The notes beneath the pieces were generated by a model. It was not told where the DNA came from. It saw only the letters and a program-made list of their open reading frames with translations, and did no database searches. From Amphirosellinia nigrospora (Eukaryota > Ascomycota > Sordariomycetes > Xylariales > Xylariaceae), in contig SCHM01000001.1 of NCBI GenBank assembly GCA_004123355.1, positions 11,542,193 through 11,606,192 of the forward strand: a stretch of DNA of 64,000 nucleotides, written 5' to 3'. A program made the position numbers and the translations under genes. Below, one piece after another: positions 50,124 to 62,029 of the stretch; position 1 is the stretch's first letter; every line of letters begins with the position of its first letter.

Positions 50124-50912
50124 CTTGGCGGCGGCTCGTCGGCGGTCTCGAGAGTCGACGGGATGCTGTGGTGGTTGGTGGTTAGTAGGAGTCGATGGGG
50201 AGGTCAAATTCTAACAGCGGCTGCGAAAAGTTGGAATTGGGGGTGGGATTGTGTGCGGGTGGGGGCGGTGAATGACGGCAGTTCTAGCTATCTGGCCCGA
50301 CCCACTCGCGCACGAGCCAGCTACGTGGGGTACTTGTGTGGAGGCGTACCCATAGGTATTTACAATAAGCATGCTGCAGGAGGGGGAAGTAAACCAATAC
50401 CTACCCAGATCATACTCTACTTTGAAATCACAAGCAATGTCTACGCAGAAAAAGACTTGGTTGGGCGATACGTATATCCCTACTTATTCAGTCTGTTGCA
50501 CATATGTAACCAACGCGCTTTATCCAAATACATCAATTCGATAAATTTATCTATATGCAAGCCATATTCTACTCACTGTAATGTGTGCTCAGCCGCCTGA
50601 GCACATTAAATCGTGAACCGTCTAGCAAATAATACACCTCGAGGTCGTTGTGGAAATTTTGTTTCCTAACAATATGCGCCTCTATCAACCCTCGAGACCA
50701 TGTACTAGACTCTTTCATTCCTCATAACCTATCGCAGCCAATAGCCGTCCTCTTTCCAAGCACTTTCCACAGCTTGACTGGTTCATCGTTCTCTATCGTC
50801 GGCACCCTCGGGAGTAGGAGGGACAATGTGAAGTGTAAGTCTAATGTTATTGATTACAAACTAGGTGTCGCCAAAGATAAGTCGTCTCTCGCTTGTGCGT
50901 CGGCCGCATTGC
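50124..50912. other. Intergenic, promoter of eL18 gene
   Basis: About 0.8 kb between the eL18 start and the stop of the carrier gene. Frames here show no motif. Confidence 0.5.
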
Positions 50913-52121
50913 CTATAAGTTGGTGGGTTCTTCCTTGAGCCCAATTAAGAAGTCCCGAGTGACTTCGAAGCTAAGCCAGTTGGCAGCCATACTGGGTGCG
51001 ACCTTGAGTAGGTTCGGGACGAGGCCTTTATACAAGCCGCGTATGCCTTCTTGGGCTACGATGACTTTAATAGCGTCTCCTATCGACTTGTACTGATAGC
51101 CCATACCGGACATGGTATTGATTTGGAACCTGCGTCTTAGCACATCACTAAATTACATGTCAGTTAGGTACGCTAAGCCGAGTTCCAAACCCAACTTACA
51201 ACGGGTACGTGCAGGTTTGCGCTACAGCGCCAGAAATTGCACCGGCAAGGAGCTTTCGTGCCGCGCTAGGATTCTGGTCGCCCTCTGGAGTAAGATGGTT
51301 GCGGACAAATTCGTACGTCATGAAATTCAACCCGACCTATTGAACATTGTGAGCAGGCTGGTCGTTTGTTGCCTTATCCAGGGGTGGTTTGGCAAAGGCA
51401 AACCTACATATGGAGCCACCCCAGCTACTGTAGGTAGAATCCCGCGATACAAGGCTGCCATTCCGCCTTCAGACTTGTACATCAACACCATCGTCGTCCA
51501 CATGCCCGAAGGCTTGTCTTTAGGTACGCCGCCTAAGGCGGCAAAGGAGGCCGTTTGTATAGAAAGTCGGGTTCGTACAATGTCGAGCGGGTAGGTAAAA
51601 AAGACCGAGGTTATGCCTGCTACGCCGCCACAGAAGAGCCTTTGAAGAGGACCCATGACTGTTCCTGGTTCTCTTTCGAAAAAATGCTAAACAGCAGTAA
51701 ACAGTCAACAATGTGTGCTTAAAAACTACAGACTGGGAAGGAAATTAGGGAGATTTACCCTCCTGTATAGATTATAGCTCCCGAACTGGACAGCAGAATA
51801 AGGAACTATCCGGATGCAATTTGTGCCGTTCCCACGCATGAAACCTCTCCAGCCCTCTTCTTTCCACATCTTCCCTAGGGCCTTTCCCACGCCTAGCTTG
51901 TATTCGTTATGCCCCGCGCTCTGGACTTGGAACAAAATCTTAAGCCGCTCGAGCGGCGACACAACGGTTCGCGAAACAGCACCAGCAACACCACCGGCAC
52001 CAAAAGCAGCCACTACCGGTTGGGAAGCAAACTCGATAAACTGAGCGGACCGGTTCGCGGGTGAATACTTGGCCTTTACGGCACTGGTATCTTCGAGGTT
52101 CTGGGAATAGCGATTAGCCAT
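50913..52121 (-). CDS. Mitochondrial carrier family protein, yeast YPR011C-like
   Basis: Inner-membrane solute carrier of the SLC25 family. Four exons: 52121-51759, 51686-51408, 51336-51200 and 51147-50913, giving 337 residues, with introns of 72, 71 and 52 bp in correct phase. Three carrier signatures appear in order: PLERLK in repeat 1, PLDIVRTR in repeat 2 and PFDVLRRR in repeat 3, the last spanning an exon junction. Other conserved segments are [35 protein letters not shown] and [12 protein letters not shown]. The pattern is closest to the YPR011C group, reported in yeast to move adenosine 5'-phosphosulfate and PAPS; related adenine-nucleotide or coenzyme A carriers are alternatives. An N-terminal hydrophilic stretch of about 35 residues precedes repeat 1. 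Frame fully intact. Confidence 0.9.
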
Positions 52122-54223
52122 AGCGTTCGGGAGACTCTTGGGTGGTTTGTCAGGCCGTCAAGCGAGCGAGCGAGTGCAGGCGGAAAACGTACAGACGACA
52201 TGGTTGGCCCAATCGATCGAAACAGACGAAAAGAGCGGGATAGCTATATGAGGGATGCGGTTCGCGCGTCGCGGGAGGAAGAGGTGGGTTTCGCGGTTCG
52301 GTATAAGAGTATCCAATAACGGGTCTCTCCCGCTAAGCAATAACAGTGTCACAACGCAGGGATTCGGCCGATTGCTGGGACAGCACAGCAAACAATCTTC
52401 ATTGAAAGCTAATTAGAAGTTTCGGCGGCATAGTTGGCTTTCGGAACAGGCAGCGTCAGGGCCAACATAGATAGGTAGAGGGCGAAGGGTTCGTAGCGAT
52501 GGGCGGGTTTGCTATTCGGAAGGATGGATCTAGAGCTTAGATCGGCGGAGAATGACGGAGGACGCTCTGTGGAGCCGGTGCCAATGCCGAGCGGCAAACG
52601 AGCGTTGTGCCGTGCGATGCTAGGGGGAAAAAGTAAAGCAACAAAAGGCGGAGAAGAAGTATGGCAACGTGATGAAGCAGCCGGGCGAAGGGAGACTACG
52701 TGGATGAGAAGAATAGTGTAAGTAAGTAAGTAGTAAGCGTTGCGATGGAGTGAGATTGAGATTGAGTGAGCGAGTGAGCGAGTGCAGGCCCGTGTTTGAG
52801 CTGGCAGACCGGGACCGTCCCTACCGCCTGCGGATCGTTAATTATTAGTTTTATTCTACTACGAGAAGTAGGGCTGTTGTATGACGGGCTGAACGCGCTT
52901 GAAAATTCAAATTCAGATTACCTCCCTAGGTAACGTCAGATAACGGGGTCGGGTGGATTGCACGCTACTGTAGATTACGCTGCACTGCGACTGCGCGGCG
53001 TGAGCTTGTGCCTGCGTCAGAAGACCTTTGGCAGCGGCAGCAGGCCGGCAGCAGGCTTTGACAATCCCGCCCGCCTGGGTTTGTCACCAGGTCTAAAACT
53101 CAAATCGCCTCAACTTAAAGCCAAAATCCAGCTCATTGTCCAGCACAGTCCTAAATCATAACTTCAAATTACTAAGTCTTGTGATTTCGCATCCAGCCGC
53201 CGTAGTGAGGCATCCCGATGACCTACACACCATAATCCATAATCTTCGCCACTGCAGTCTTTTTATGCAGCCGCACTGACGCTTGGCTGTCTAAAACACA
53301 CATACCGACAGCATACCCGAAAGGATCCAGAGGCGGGGTGGTTTCTTCGCTCGGGTATAAGAGCCTGATCTGGTATCAAAATAGCATGTTAGATAACTAG
53401 ATAAATAACTCTCCAAATTCGGTTTGGTTAGGGCTGGAAGGCTTCAAGTTCTAAATCATGGAAGGTTTTATTTGGGGTCCGTTGCTTACTTTATAGGTAG
53501 CTCCACGAGGCCTACGTAGGTACTTAGTTATGCGGCTTTAAATCCCTGCCTTTTAATTCAAGTTGCAACACTCCCTTTTTCAGACCGCTCTTCAAACTGG
53601 GTACAGGCTGCGATCATCAGACAACCACTACGTATACCTAACGGCTGTACCACCAGACTCTATTCTCCTCCGGCCACCCCCAGCCAGCTTTCTCGCGTCA
53701 TTAGTATCTACTAAATGTCTGGAGATTTGCCTGGCTTTCTTTTCCAACTCACGCACGTATCCAGGGTTGATCAGTAGCACCGTGGTAGAATAAGGATTGC
53801 GAACAGTAGCAAAATGATATCACATTTTAACCCTAGATAAATAGAAATGCATTCCAGGTAGTTTCCTTTGTTTACAGAATATGCCTTAGTGTAGACTCCC
53901 AGGTTTCATTTCTCTCTAGGCGGTTATCCGTACAGGTTGAAATAGATTGGAAACACATATAAGAGTACACATAAATGAAAGCGAATTTTACTACCTAATT
54001 AACTCCGTCGAATACGGTCCGCTGCTTGTAGTGAAAAGTTATGGTTCTCGGGGAAAGTTGTGCCTGTGCCTCCTGCTTGAACTACGAGGTGTTTTGGTCG
54101 GCGAAAGACTAAAATGAGCAACGGTCCAACAAGGATAAGATCTAAAAGCCCACTGTAATAAAGGAGCCTGTCTCACACCCGAAAAGATTATGAGGGCCAC
54201 AACCACTACGTAAGATGTTACTT
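52122..54223. other. 2.1-kb intergenic region
   Basis: Promoter of the carrier gene, with GAGCGAGTGAGC-type simple repeats near 52750-52790, then sequence without recognisable genes to the 3' end of the SR-protein gene. Confidence 0.5.
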
Positions 54224-55446
54224 TCAGTCAGCAACATCCAAGTCGTCGTGTTGAGGAGGTGGGCTATCAACAGCTATGCAAAGAGTTAGTTAGATTCATT
54301 AACGCGTTGGTATTGTGGGGAAATCACCTTTGCGCTCCTCGCCGTTTGTACCATTCTCACGACGATCGCGGTCATCACGGTCATCGCGATCACGATCACT
54401 ATAATCATAGTTGTTAGTGTAAGTCCTAAAGTAGTTTGCAAATCATGTTGATGCTGCATACCGAGTATCGGGACTGCGAGAGCGGTCTCGGGTGTCACGA
54501 CGATCACGGTCATAATCCCGATCCCGGTCACGGTCACGGCGATCATCCTTTCTAGGAGAATAGTCGCGAGTACTACGACGAGGTGAGGGAGAGCGAGCGC
54601 GACGAGGAGATCGACCTCCACGGGCTCCATCACGCCGGTCTCGATCACGGCCAGAGTCAAAACGCCAGGAAGCAGAAGGTGGTGTACGAGCCCACTAGGA
54701 TAAATGTCAGACAATTGATGTCACGGCCAGGCGGGATTGGGGATGCATACTTCAATCTTCAACATGTCGTCACGACCAATTCGCTTATTGTGCATTTCAT
54801 GGTAGGCATCATCCGCATCACGGCGATCCTCATACTCCACGAAAGCAAACCTTCAGCCAGGATTAGCGACGCGTCAACTCCATGATTGAGTGGTTCGAAC
54901 AAAACTTACAGTCGGCTACTAGCACTCCGAGGGGCTGGAATGTCACAACGCACAAGGCGACCATAGCTACAGGTGGTAAAGTCAGCAATCTCACAGAATA
55001 TGGTACTTTCCCAATGGCTCGCATCAAGTGCGTAGAAGCTTTGTTGTCCTGCCACGACAGACAAGCGACCCGGCGCGCGCGATGCAACTGATGATCTGCT
55101 CGACCGCTCGATCGTGGGGGGAGATGACTGAAATGGATGGTGGGCGTGTGCGTGGAGGTGGGCGTGGACAAAGAGACGGCTCGAGGACTCGACGAAGTCA
55201 AGAACGACGAAGACGGAAGACGGGGAGGACCTGGGACAGGTAGACGAGGAGGCACTTGGTGTGAGATATGGTGACATCGGACACCGTTTCCGCAGGCTGG
55301 ACGGTCGATCGATCTCACCGTGCGCGAGGACGTGGACGAGGACGACGAGGATAGCTGACATACCGTTCGAATTCGTAGGCGAGGTCGCGAGCACGCGTGC
55401 CCTGGCTGAAGCCAGTCACGTAGAGGGTGGTGCCACCTCGCGACAT
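54224..55446 (-). CDS. SR-type pre-mRNA splicing factor (RRM plus RS/RD tail)
   Basis: RNA-binding splicing regulator, nuclear. Six exons: 55446-55364, 54966-54910, 54850-54751, 54694-54462, 54425-54328 and 54273-54224, coding for 206 residues with all phases consistent. The single RRM at the N-terminus has RNP2 (LYVTGF) and RNP1-like FAFVEYED, followed by HNKRIGRDDMLKIEW. A long Arg-Ser/Arg-Asp tail (RSPRRARSPSPRR; RDRDRDYDRDRRD) and an acidic end (QHDDLDVAD) complete it. It resembles fungal homologues of fission yeast Srp1. The first intron is 397 bp, far longer than the others in this window, and splits the RRM after residue 28; such introns in SR genes often host autoregulatory splicing. 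The frame is intact. Confidence 0.9.
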
Positions 55447-56212
55447 GCTGTCTGATGCGGGTTGGTTGGCAGACAAGAAAGAAGTAGACGGGGAAAATGC
55501 AACAATTAATCAGGATCTAGTCCGCCCCAAAGCTTCTGCGAGGCCGAGGGGGACAATGCTGATGAAGTGCGAGTGGTTTTTGATGGCGAAGGAATTGGCT
55601 CCTCGCTGGTCAAGTAAGGTGTTTCGGTCAAGTGCTGGAAGAAAGTTCGACGTGGTTGGCCGGAGCTGTAGGTTCCAGCAGTCGGGGGATCTTCGGGTGC
55701 CACGCGCCTCTGGACTGATTGCCTAATATGGATTAGCTCGTAATATTATGACGTTTGCTCATCTAAGGACCTTTGTAAGCAGAACCTGCTGCAAACATTT
55801 GTTAGGTCGCTACCTAGATTCACTGCACTGGACAAATTACCTCTAAGTACCTACCTATTAGATCGGGCAACCAAGTGGTCCTCTTATTGGCTAGCTGGCC
55901 TGGATTAGAAGTACCTACTGTACAGTTCTCGAACAGGTAGTTTCCTTCATTTAATAATGAACATACTTAGTTTACAATAGACGCTGCGTCAATGCCCTTT
56001 CCCAAGGTTTACCTCTCTGCCATTAGTACAAGATTCAGGATGGACACAACGCGTTTCTCATCTTCTGATTTAGATACAAGCTATCTATCTCTACCTTTGG
56101 TATTTTCAAGCCAACCACCTAGGTATTTAGAAGTTATCTGCGGCTAAAAGTATCAGAAATCTACTATATTATTATCAACTACTATCAGATAATACCGAGC
56201 CAGAAATTCAAG
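55447..56212. other. Intergenic, no gene seen
   Basis: About 0.77 kb upstream of the SR gene. AT-rich toward 56200 with ACCTACCT-type motifs. No coding sequence supported. Confidence 0.5.
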
Positions 56213-57184
56213 GTGCTGGTTCGGCCGAGTCGCCCTCCCCGTCTCCAAATTCACAGATTCCATGGATTGAGTACCCCTCCGGCGCTCTCTACAGCAGTGT
56301 CACTGAGTATGACACATTCATCACGCTCATCCGTTAACTCGCCGTCCCTACTACCTGACGCCATGGCTCTACCACCTCAAAGCCAGACAACTAATGACGA
56401 CGCATCATTCTCGTCAACAAGAGCGATAATTAGTACGCGGTCGGGAACACCGTCAATACCAGCGCCGTCCTCCAGTCAGCAGCCGGATGCATTGTCAACA
56501 GATGCACTCCGTGGCCAGCAGTCAAATAGGCCGAGCACAACTATGTCCGACAACTCAAACCAATCACATAATTCTACGGTCGCTGAGCAAACCCCCGGAT
56601 TTGTAGATGCAGTTGAGAACCGACTGGCTACCGCAGAGGCAGCGAATCCAGATCCTCCTAGTATGGGCATGGTAGAGGCCGGGCAGACTTATATCGAGGA
56701 ATGGGTGAATTATAATGACATAGAACATCCGGATTGGGGCACGATCGAGTGCTAGGAGCAACTCGGGCCAGATGCTGACTTGGCGGAAGTCCAACGACGT
56801 CTTCGCGAGGGAGAGGAACGCCGCAACCGGGTTCGTGAGCAACAGCAAGGTCCTAGAGCAAAGTTCTCTGAAGAGCCTTGGGCGTTCGTGGCCGGATTCT
56901 TTTAGCAAACTGAGAAGACACTTCACCGCGAAGCGAAACAGCTAGGTCGCCGTATTGCTGCTCTATCGTCCCGAAATACGTATCTGGAGTTGTATGACCG
57001 GGTGCACGAGTCAAGACAAAGAGTGCGTGAGCAATGGCTCAACCGTAGACGAAGACAAAGACGAGCTCGTACTGAAGCGAGGTACCCAGAGTTTGTCGGA
57101 GAGTTTTGGCAGCTCGTTGAACCAGAAATTAACGCTAGCCCCAATAAACTGCGGCGTGTAAATGACCGGTGTCCAGATTTTTGA
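56213..57184 (+). pseudogene. Hypothetical protein with two in-frame TAG codons
   Basis: One frame stays open from 56213 (first ATG 56309) to a TGA at 57182-57184 except for TAG at 56753-56755 and 56903-56905. The N-terminal half is Ser/Thr/Pro/Gln-rich (SQTTNDDASFSS, RGQQSNRPSTTMSDNSNQ). The second half is charged and helical (EVQRRLREGEERRNRVREQQQ, ELYDRVHESRQRVREQWLNRRRRQRR), probably coiled coil and basic. Continuity of composition across both stops indicates one gene. Both TAGs would be CAG (Gln) before a single C-to-T change, and CA-to-TA is the hallmark of RIP mutation. I do not recognise the family; a gag-like or accessory origin is only a guess. Confidence 0.55.
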
Positions 57185-58554
57185 AGCGAAATTTGAGATC
57201 ATCAGGCTCCAAGCGCAACGCAAACGAGGAAAATCATGAGCTTGCAAACTTGGCTGGATTGGCGGGTTCGGGTTAATAGGGGATTGCATCACGATGAGGT
57301 AAAGCATACCCCTATCATACATAATGGGCAAATAATGAATATCGAGAGAACCAGCAGCGTTCTAGGAATTAAACACAGCAGCGCATAACCACCACACATT
57401 ATTGCAGCATTTCCCTGAGGTAGAATCCATAGCATAGCGTAATAGACTATTATTCTATCTATTGCAATGAAGCTATTTCCAAGCCCTTATACTAGGCCCT
57501 TGTAACGCTTACCTTCCTCGTCAGAGGCTAGGAAGGAATATAGAACCGTCAAACACGGGGTTCGGTTTCCCTATTCAATTTTATATCATTCTTTTCCTTG
57601 AAAATTTACTAAGTTGATGGTGAAATTTAATTTGGGAGTATTTAGTCAACTACCAGGTAGTTAACATACACCATTCCTGTGAGGAATAGCTGAAGGTATC
57701 ACACCTTGCCTAGAATCACTAAATGTAATTGCGTGACAACAACAATTGAAACTATTTTGGTTCGAGGTGTTATTATGGTTTGTTATTGTTTTTGGTCTGG
57801 TGAGGGGTTGTGGAGGGTTTTATTGTCTGGGGCGCAGCGACCTGTTGCTATCTACTATACGGGGTTACCTACTTGCACAATAAGACCAAAGTAGTCGAAA
57901 TGGGATTAACATCTAATAGAAAAGGGTTCTACTACCTATAAAGTATACCACCCACTCCACGGGTTAGAGGTCTTGTATATGCCTGCTTCCATGATATGAA
58001 AGCCTTGGAAAAGGGTAACCGAGACTACGAGTCAATCGCGTTAATTAACATAGCAGCTGGCGAGTTGGCTAAGCTATTACTCAGCTGGCTTACCTAGAGA
58101 GAGGAAGGTGAGGTGTTTCGTTTAAGAACACCTATTAACAACTGCGACTGCATCTTCTTAAGCTAGGATTCGATTTCTAGGATTGATTTCATGCGAATTA
58201 ATAAAGGAGGTGATACCGGAGCCTCTCGGGAATATGCTTCGCCGAGATCGGGTTAGAAAAGTATCAGTCGTCGGGCCGTTGAATTCTCTCCATACATAAG
58301 CTGAACTGAGACAAAATCTAGTATAATCCTCCCATGAGACATTGTGTAAGACACTGAGAAATCATATGACTATCGACCAATGATATTGGGCGGTCAAATT
58401 CAAGGCTTTGCACTTGGAATAGTCGGAGACAGTCCGACTGCCTTTCATGCTACCATCAATAGCCACAGCGACTACCTAGGTAGGTACCTAGGTACGGAGG
58501 TCTGTAAGGTACCTACTACGCTATGCGCTTAGAGTAGGTGCGATATAGCTAGTG
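57185..58554. other. AT-rich intergenic region
   Basis: About 1.4 kb without a supported gene. A compact palindromic cluster of CCTAGGTAGGTACCTAGGTAC lies at 58475-58495, directly before repeat copy A. Confidence 0.5.
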
Positions 58555-58728
58555 TTAGCTGCAGCGGACTATGGGTCTAGCCAACTTAGGTAGGTAGGCC
58601 CACAGGGTATATAGGTATCTTGCCAGCTTCAGGGCGGTCCGAAAGTCTGCTTGCCGAGCCGTCACACCGTGCATAATTTATTTAACCTGCGCTATAAGCC
58701 AATGCCAAGGATAATGGTCAACTTTGGC
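58555..58728 (+). repeat. Direct repeat copy A, left flank of P450
   Basis: Shares four ordered blocks with copy B (62819-62923): TAGCTGCAGCGG; GCCCACAGGGxxTATAGGT; a 26-bp block ending TGCTTGCCGAGCCG; and a 37-bp block (58692-58728) identical except for one base. Copy A has extra sequence between blocks. The mismatches inside the last two blocks are transitions only. Confidence 0.85.
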
Positions 58729-59639
58729 ATAGACCCCCGGAGATACTTTTTTTATAAAAAATAATGTTCGCAACCCGCACATGCTGATGACGAACACGGG
58801 TAGCAATGAGTTTTCGGGAACCGGCTTCTTGCTTATAGCAAGTTTTCTTTTTTGACCAAGACAGTTTAATGCTCTAACAAGTGGCTGTCACTATGTCAGC
58901 CTGCATGAAATGCTTTTTCTTTATTGGTTGGCCACATATGACTACAGAGGAGGTCATTGCTACCCCTTAGAAAAGTTGTGAACACCTCGTCTCGGCTTTA
59001 CATCACATTGTAACACACCAGCAGTAGATAAATGCAATATTCGCTATTTTTGACCTCGAAACAGCCGTGGGTTGGCAGATATGGCGCGCCTACTCCTGCG
59101 ACCACTTTTGGCTCTTCATGCAGGCGTACATTTCCTTCTCTATGTTCACAGTACGATATAAAAAATATTTTGAGAACACAACATGTACAGTTCAATAAAA
59201 AGGAGTTGAGTTTTAAGAGGAGAACCTGCACAATCGTCTACAATATGGTCACATGAATAATTATGATTTGTAAATTATATCATCAATTAGTTGCTAGTAG
59301 ACGGAAAACATGCAGCTAGTAGCTTAGTATAATATACACTTAATTGCGGCAGCAGGTGGGTTGGTGATACCACTGTACTCAGGTAGCATTGGAGATAGGT
59401 TTCACGTTGTGTGATACTCGCCACGAATGTCATCCGGTACATAGGTAGAGAGTTGATCGTTGGCTTGATAAGGACGACCATGCATCTGATTATGATATCA
59501 ATAGAAAAAGCAAAATAAATGGCACTCTCTGTGGTGCCCACCCTTGTCTTTATAATTACCATTCTACTCGCTCTATCTTCTCGTTAGATTGAGAAGAGTA
59601 CAACAATTATCTTCAACTTCACGATACTGAGTAGTTATC

Positions 59640-62029
59640 ATGGCCAATACCGATATACTCATAGGAAACCTCCTCTTGGTCGCCGCGGCAGTCATCGGCG
59701 TGAAGATTATCCAACTTGTCTTCAAACGAAACCCAGGTCCTTTGCCTCCAGGCCCCAATGGCTGTAAGTAATAGTAGCAGCGTCTTTCTTACCCTAACAT
59801 AAATGGGAGTAGTCATAGAGCTACGACCATCCGCTGGAAGCTTCCCATAGATCCGAACAAATGTCACCCAACTACTGACCCCAAGCGTTACAGGGCCCCT
59901 CCTAGGAAACATCAACGATCTTCCCACTAACGGGGAACGGGAATGGGAACATTGGTTGAAACACAAGGACACTTATGGTCTGTCATATGTTTTCTCCTGG
60001 TCAAGTCCTTTATTCTCCAAGGTTCACGTGTATTGTGATGGGACGTCTTAAAGTGCCTACTAACATGCTAAATGAAAATAGGACCTATCAGCTCCGTGAC
60101 GGTATTAGGGACCACCATCGTGATATTGCATTCTCAAGAGCTAGCGGTCGAGCTATTAGAGAAGAAATCTTCGAAGTATTCATCGCGTCCGAAGCAAGAA
60201 TTTTCCGACTTGTAAGTAATTGCCGATACTGCTTTCTTCGCGGCACAGAGGCTCACTCATATTAAGTGTCGGCTGGTCCAACCTTTTCGGCCCCATGCAG
60301 ATCGGCGACAGGCACCGTCTTTACCGAAAGGTTGCGCATCAATTGATTGGTACTCAGTTGACTGTCATGCCATATGTGCCATTGCAGGAGAAAGAAGTGC
60401 ACCGATTTCTTTTTCGTGTTTTAACGAAGCCAGAGAAATTCCTTGATCACTTGAGGACGTACGTCAAATACGATGCTCCACTGTGTTATATGATGACCAA
60501 CTGATGCCAATATGACAGTGAGGCCGGTGCAATAATCCTCAAAATTGTATACGGGTACACGATAGAGCCGCACACGCCGGATCCCCTGGTCGACAGTATA
60601 GGTTAGTCATTGGAGTACTTCATTCTACGTATTAGAAACACAAATTGCCCTAGTAGGCATGTTTCAATTTGCAAGTCTTGCAACCGCCCTATACTTCTTA
60701 TTACGGGAAAGATTATTGACTCTGGTGTTATATATAGACGAGGCCATGATTCATTTTGCTTCAGCCGTTACTACGGGGAGCTGGTGGGTAGATATCATTC
60801 CTGCTTGTACGTTGTCCCTCATACCAATACTTTCGGCGAAGACTGGGAAGCTTAACACTTATAGTGAAATACATCCCCGAGTGGATGCCTGGCACAGGGT
60901 GGAAGAGAACAGGTAAGGCATGGCGAGCCGTCTTGAAAGAAGTCTCAGAGAAGCCATTGCTATTCGCTCAACAGCAACTGGCCAATGGCAACTCTGAAAA
61001 GTCATTCGTCACGGACTTCTATGAGAGTAGGGGTGGTACTATTTCCCCGTTGGATCACGAAACTCTCAAGTGGGTTGCTGTAAGTAATTTACCCACCATT
61101 ACGTGCCTGTCTAGGCCTTCCTTAGTAGCTTGATCACATCTCTTAGTGAACCACAGCACTGACGATAATTGCAATAGATGAACATGTATGCTGGTGGGGC
61201 TGATACTGTACGTCGGACCTCCAACAATTCGCCCAGACAATATTCGACAATGATTAAATTAACCTGCTAACTAGAACGTCAATACGATGACATCGTTCTT
61301 CTTCAACATGACCGTGTTTCCTGAAGTCCAGCGCAAGGCTCAAAAGGAGATTGATCGGGTTATCGGAACTGGCCGGCTCCCTATGTTCAGTGACCGAGAG
61401 AGCCTTCCTTATGTGAACGCCATAGTAACGGAGGCATGGCGCTGGCACCCCGTAGTTCCTATGGCTCTCACCCACGCCACAACCGCCGAGGACATTGTCG
61501 ACGGGTTTTATATTCCTAAAGGGTCGCTGGTTCTGCCCAACATTTGGTAAGTAGCTTTTTCACAAGTACTGTTACCACGAACGCCTCGAATAATAGAATA
61601 AGTCTACCTGGAATCCTCTCAAGTTAACCACATATAGGTGGTACACACATGACCCAGAGGTGTATCCCAATCCATCTGAGTTCGACCCGTCCCGTTACCT
61701 TGGTCCAGATCCGGGCTCCAGATCCCCAGATCCATGTTTGGGGCTATGGACGTAGGATTTGTCCTGGACGGTATCTCGCTACTTCCTCCGTGTGGATCAC
61801 CATTGCCCAATCCTTGGCTGTCTTTAATATCAGCAAGGGCGTAGATGAGAATGGTCGTGAAATCGAACCAATGGCACGATTTACACCAGGCGTTATCAGC
61901 CGTCTGGAGCCCTTCAAGGCTACAATTAAGCCTCGGAGCCCACAACATGAAGCGTTGATTCGTAAAGTTGAGGAACTTCATCCGTGGGAAGCGAGTAATG
62001 CGGATGAGCTGCGGGAGATCGTGATTTGA
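59640..62029 (+). CDS. Cytochrome P450 monooxygenase, one frame break before the haem motif
   Basis: Membrane-bound haem monooxygenase of the ER, of the O-methylsterigmatocystin oxidoreductase-like (OrdA-like) group common in ascomycetes; substrate unknown. Ten exons: 59640-59763, 59894-59977, 60082-60211, 60267-60458, 60519-60601, 60738-60806, 60865-61079, 61178-61207, 61275-61546 and 61638-62029. Features: N-terminal anchor (residues about 5-28), PGPLPPGP hinge, YAGGADT (I-helix oxygen motif), a VTEAWRWHP segment (ExxR is ExWR), FDPSRYLG, and haem motif WGYGRRICPG with Cys441. One extra base lies near GGG 61713-61715: GG would give GPDPAPDPQ and a total of exactly 529 codons. As written, translation stops before the haem Cys. 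It is flanked by direct repeats A and B, with no other biosynthetic genes nearby in the window. Confidence 0.85.
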
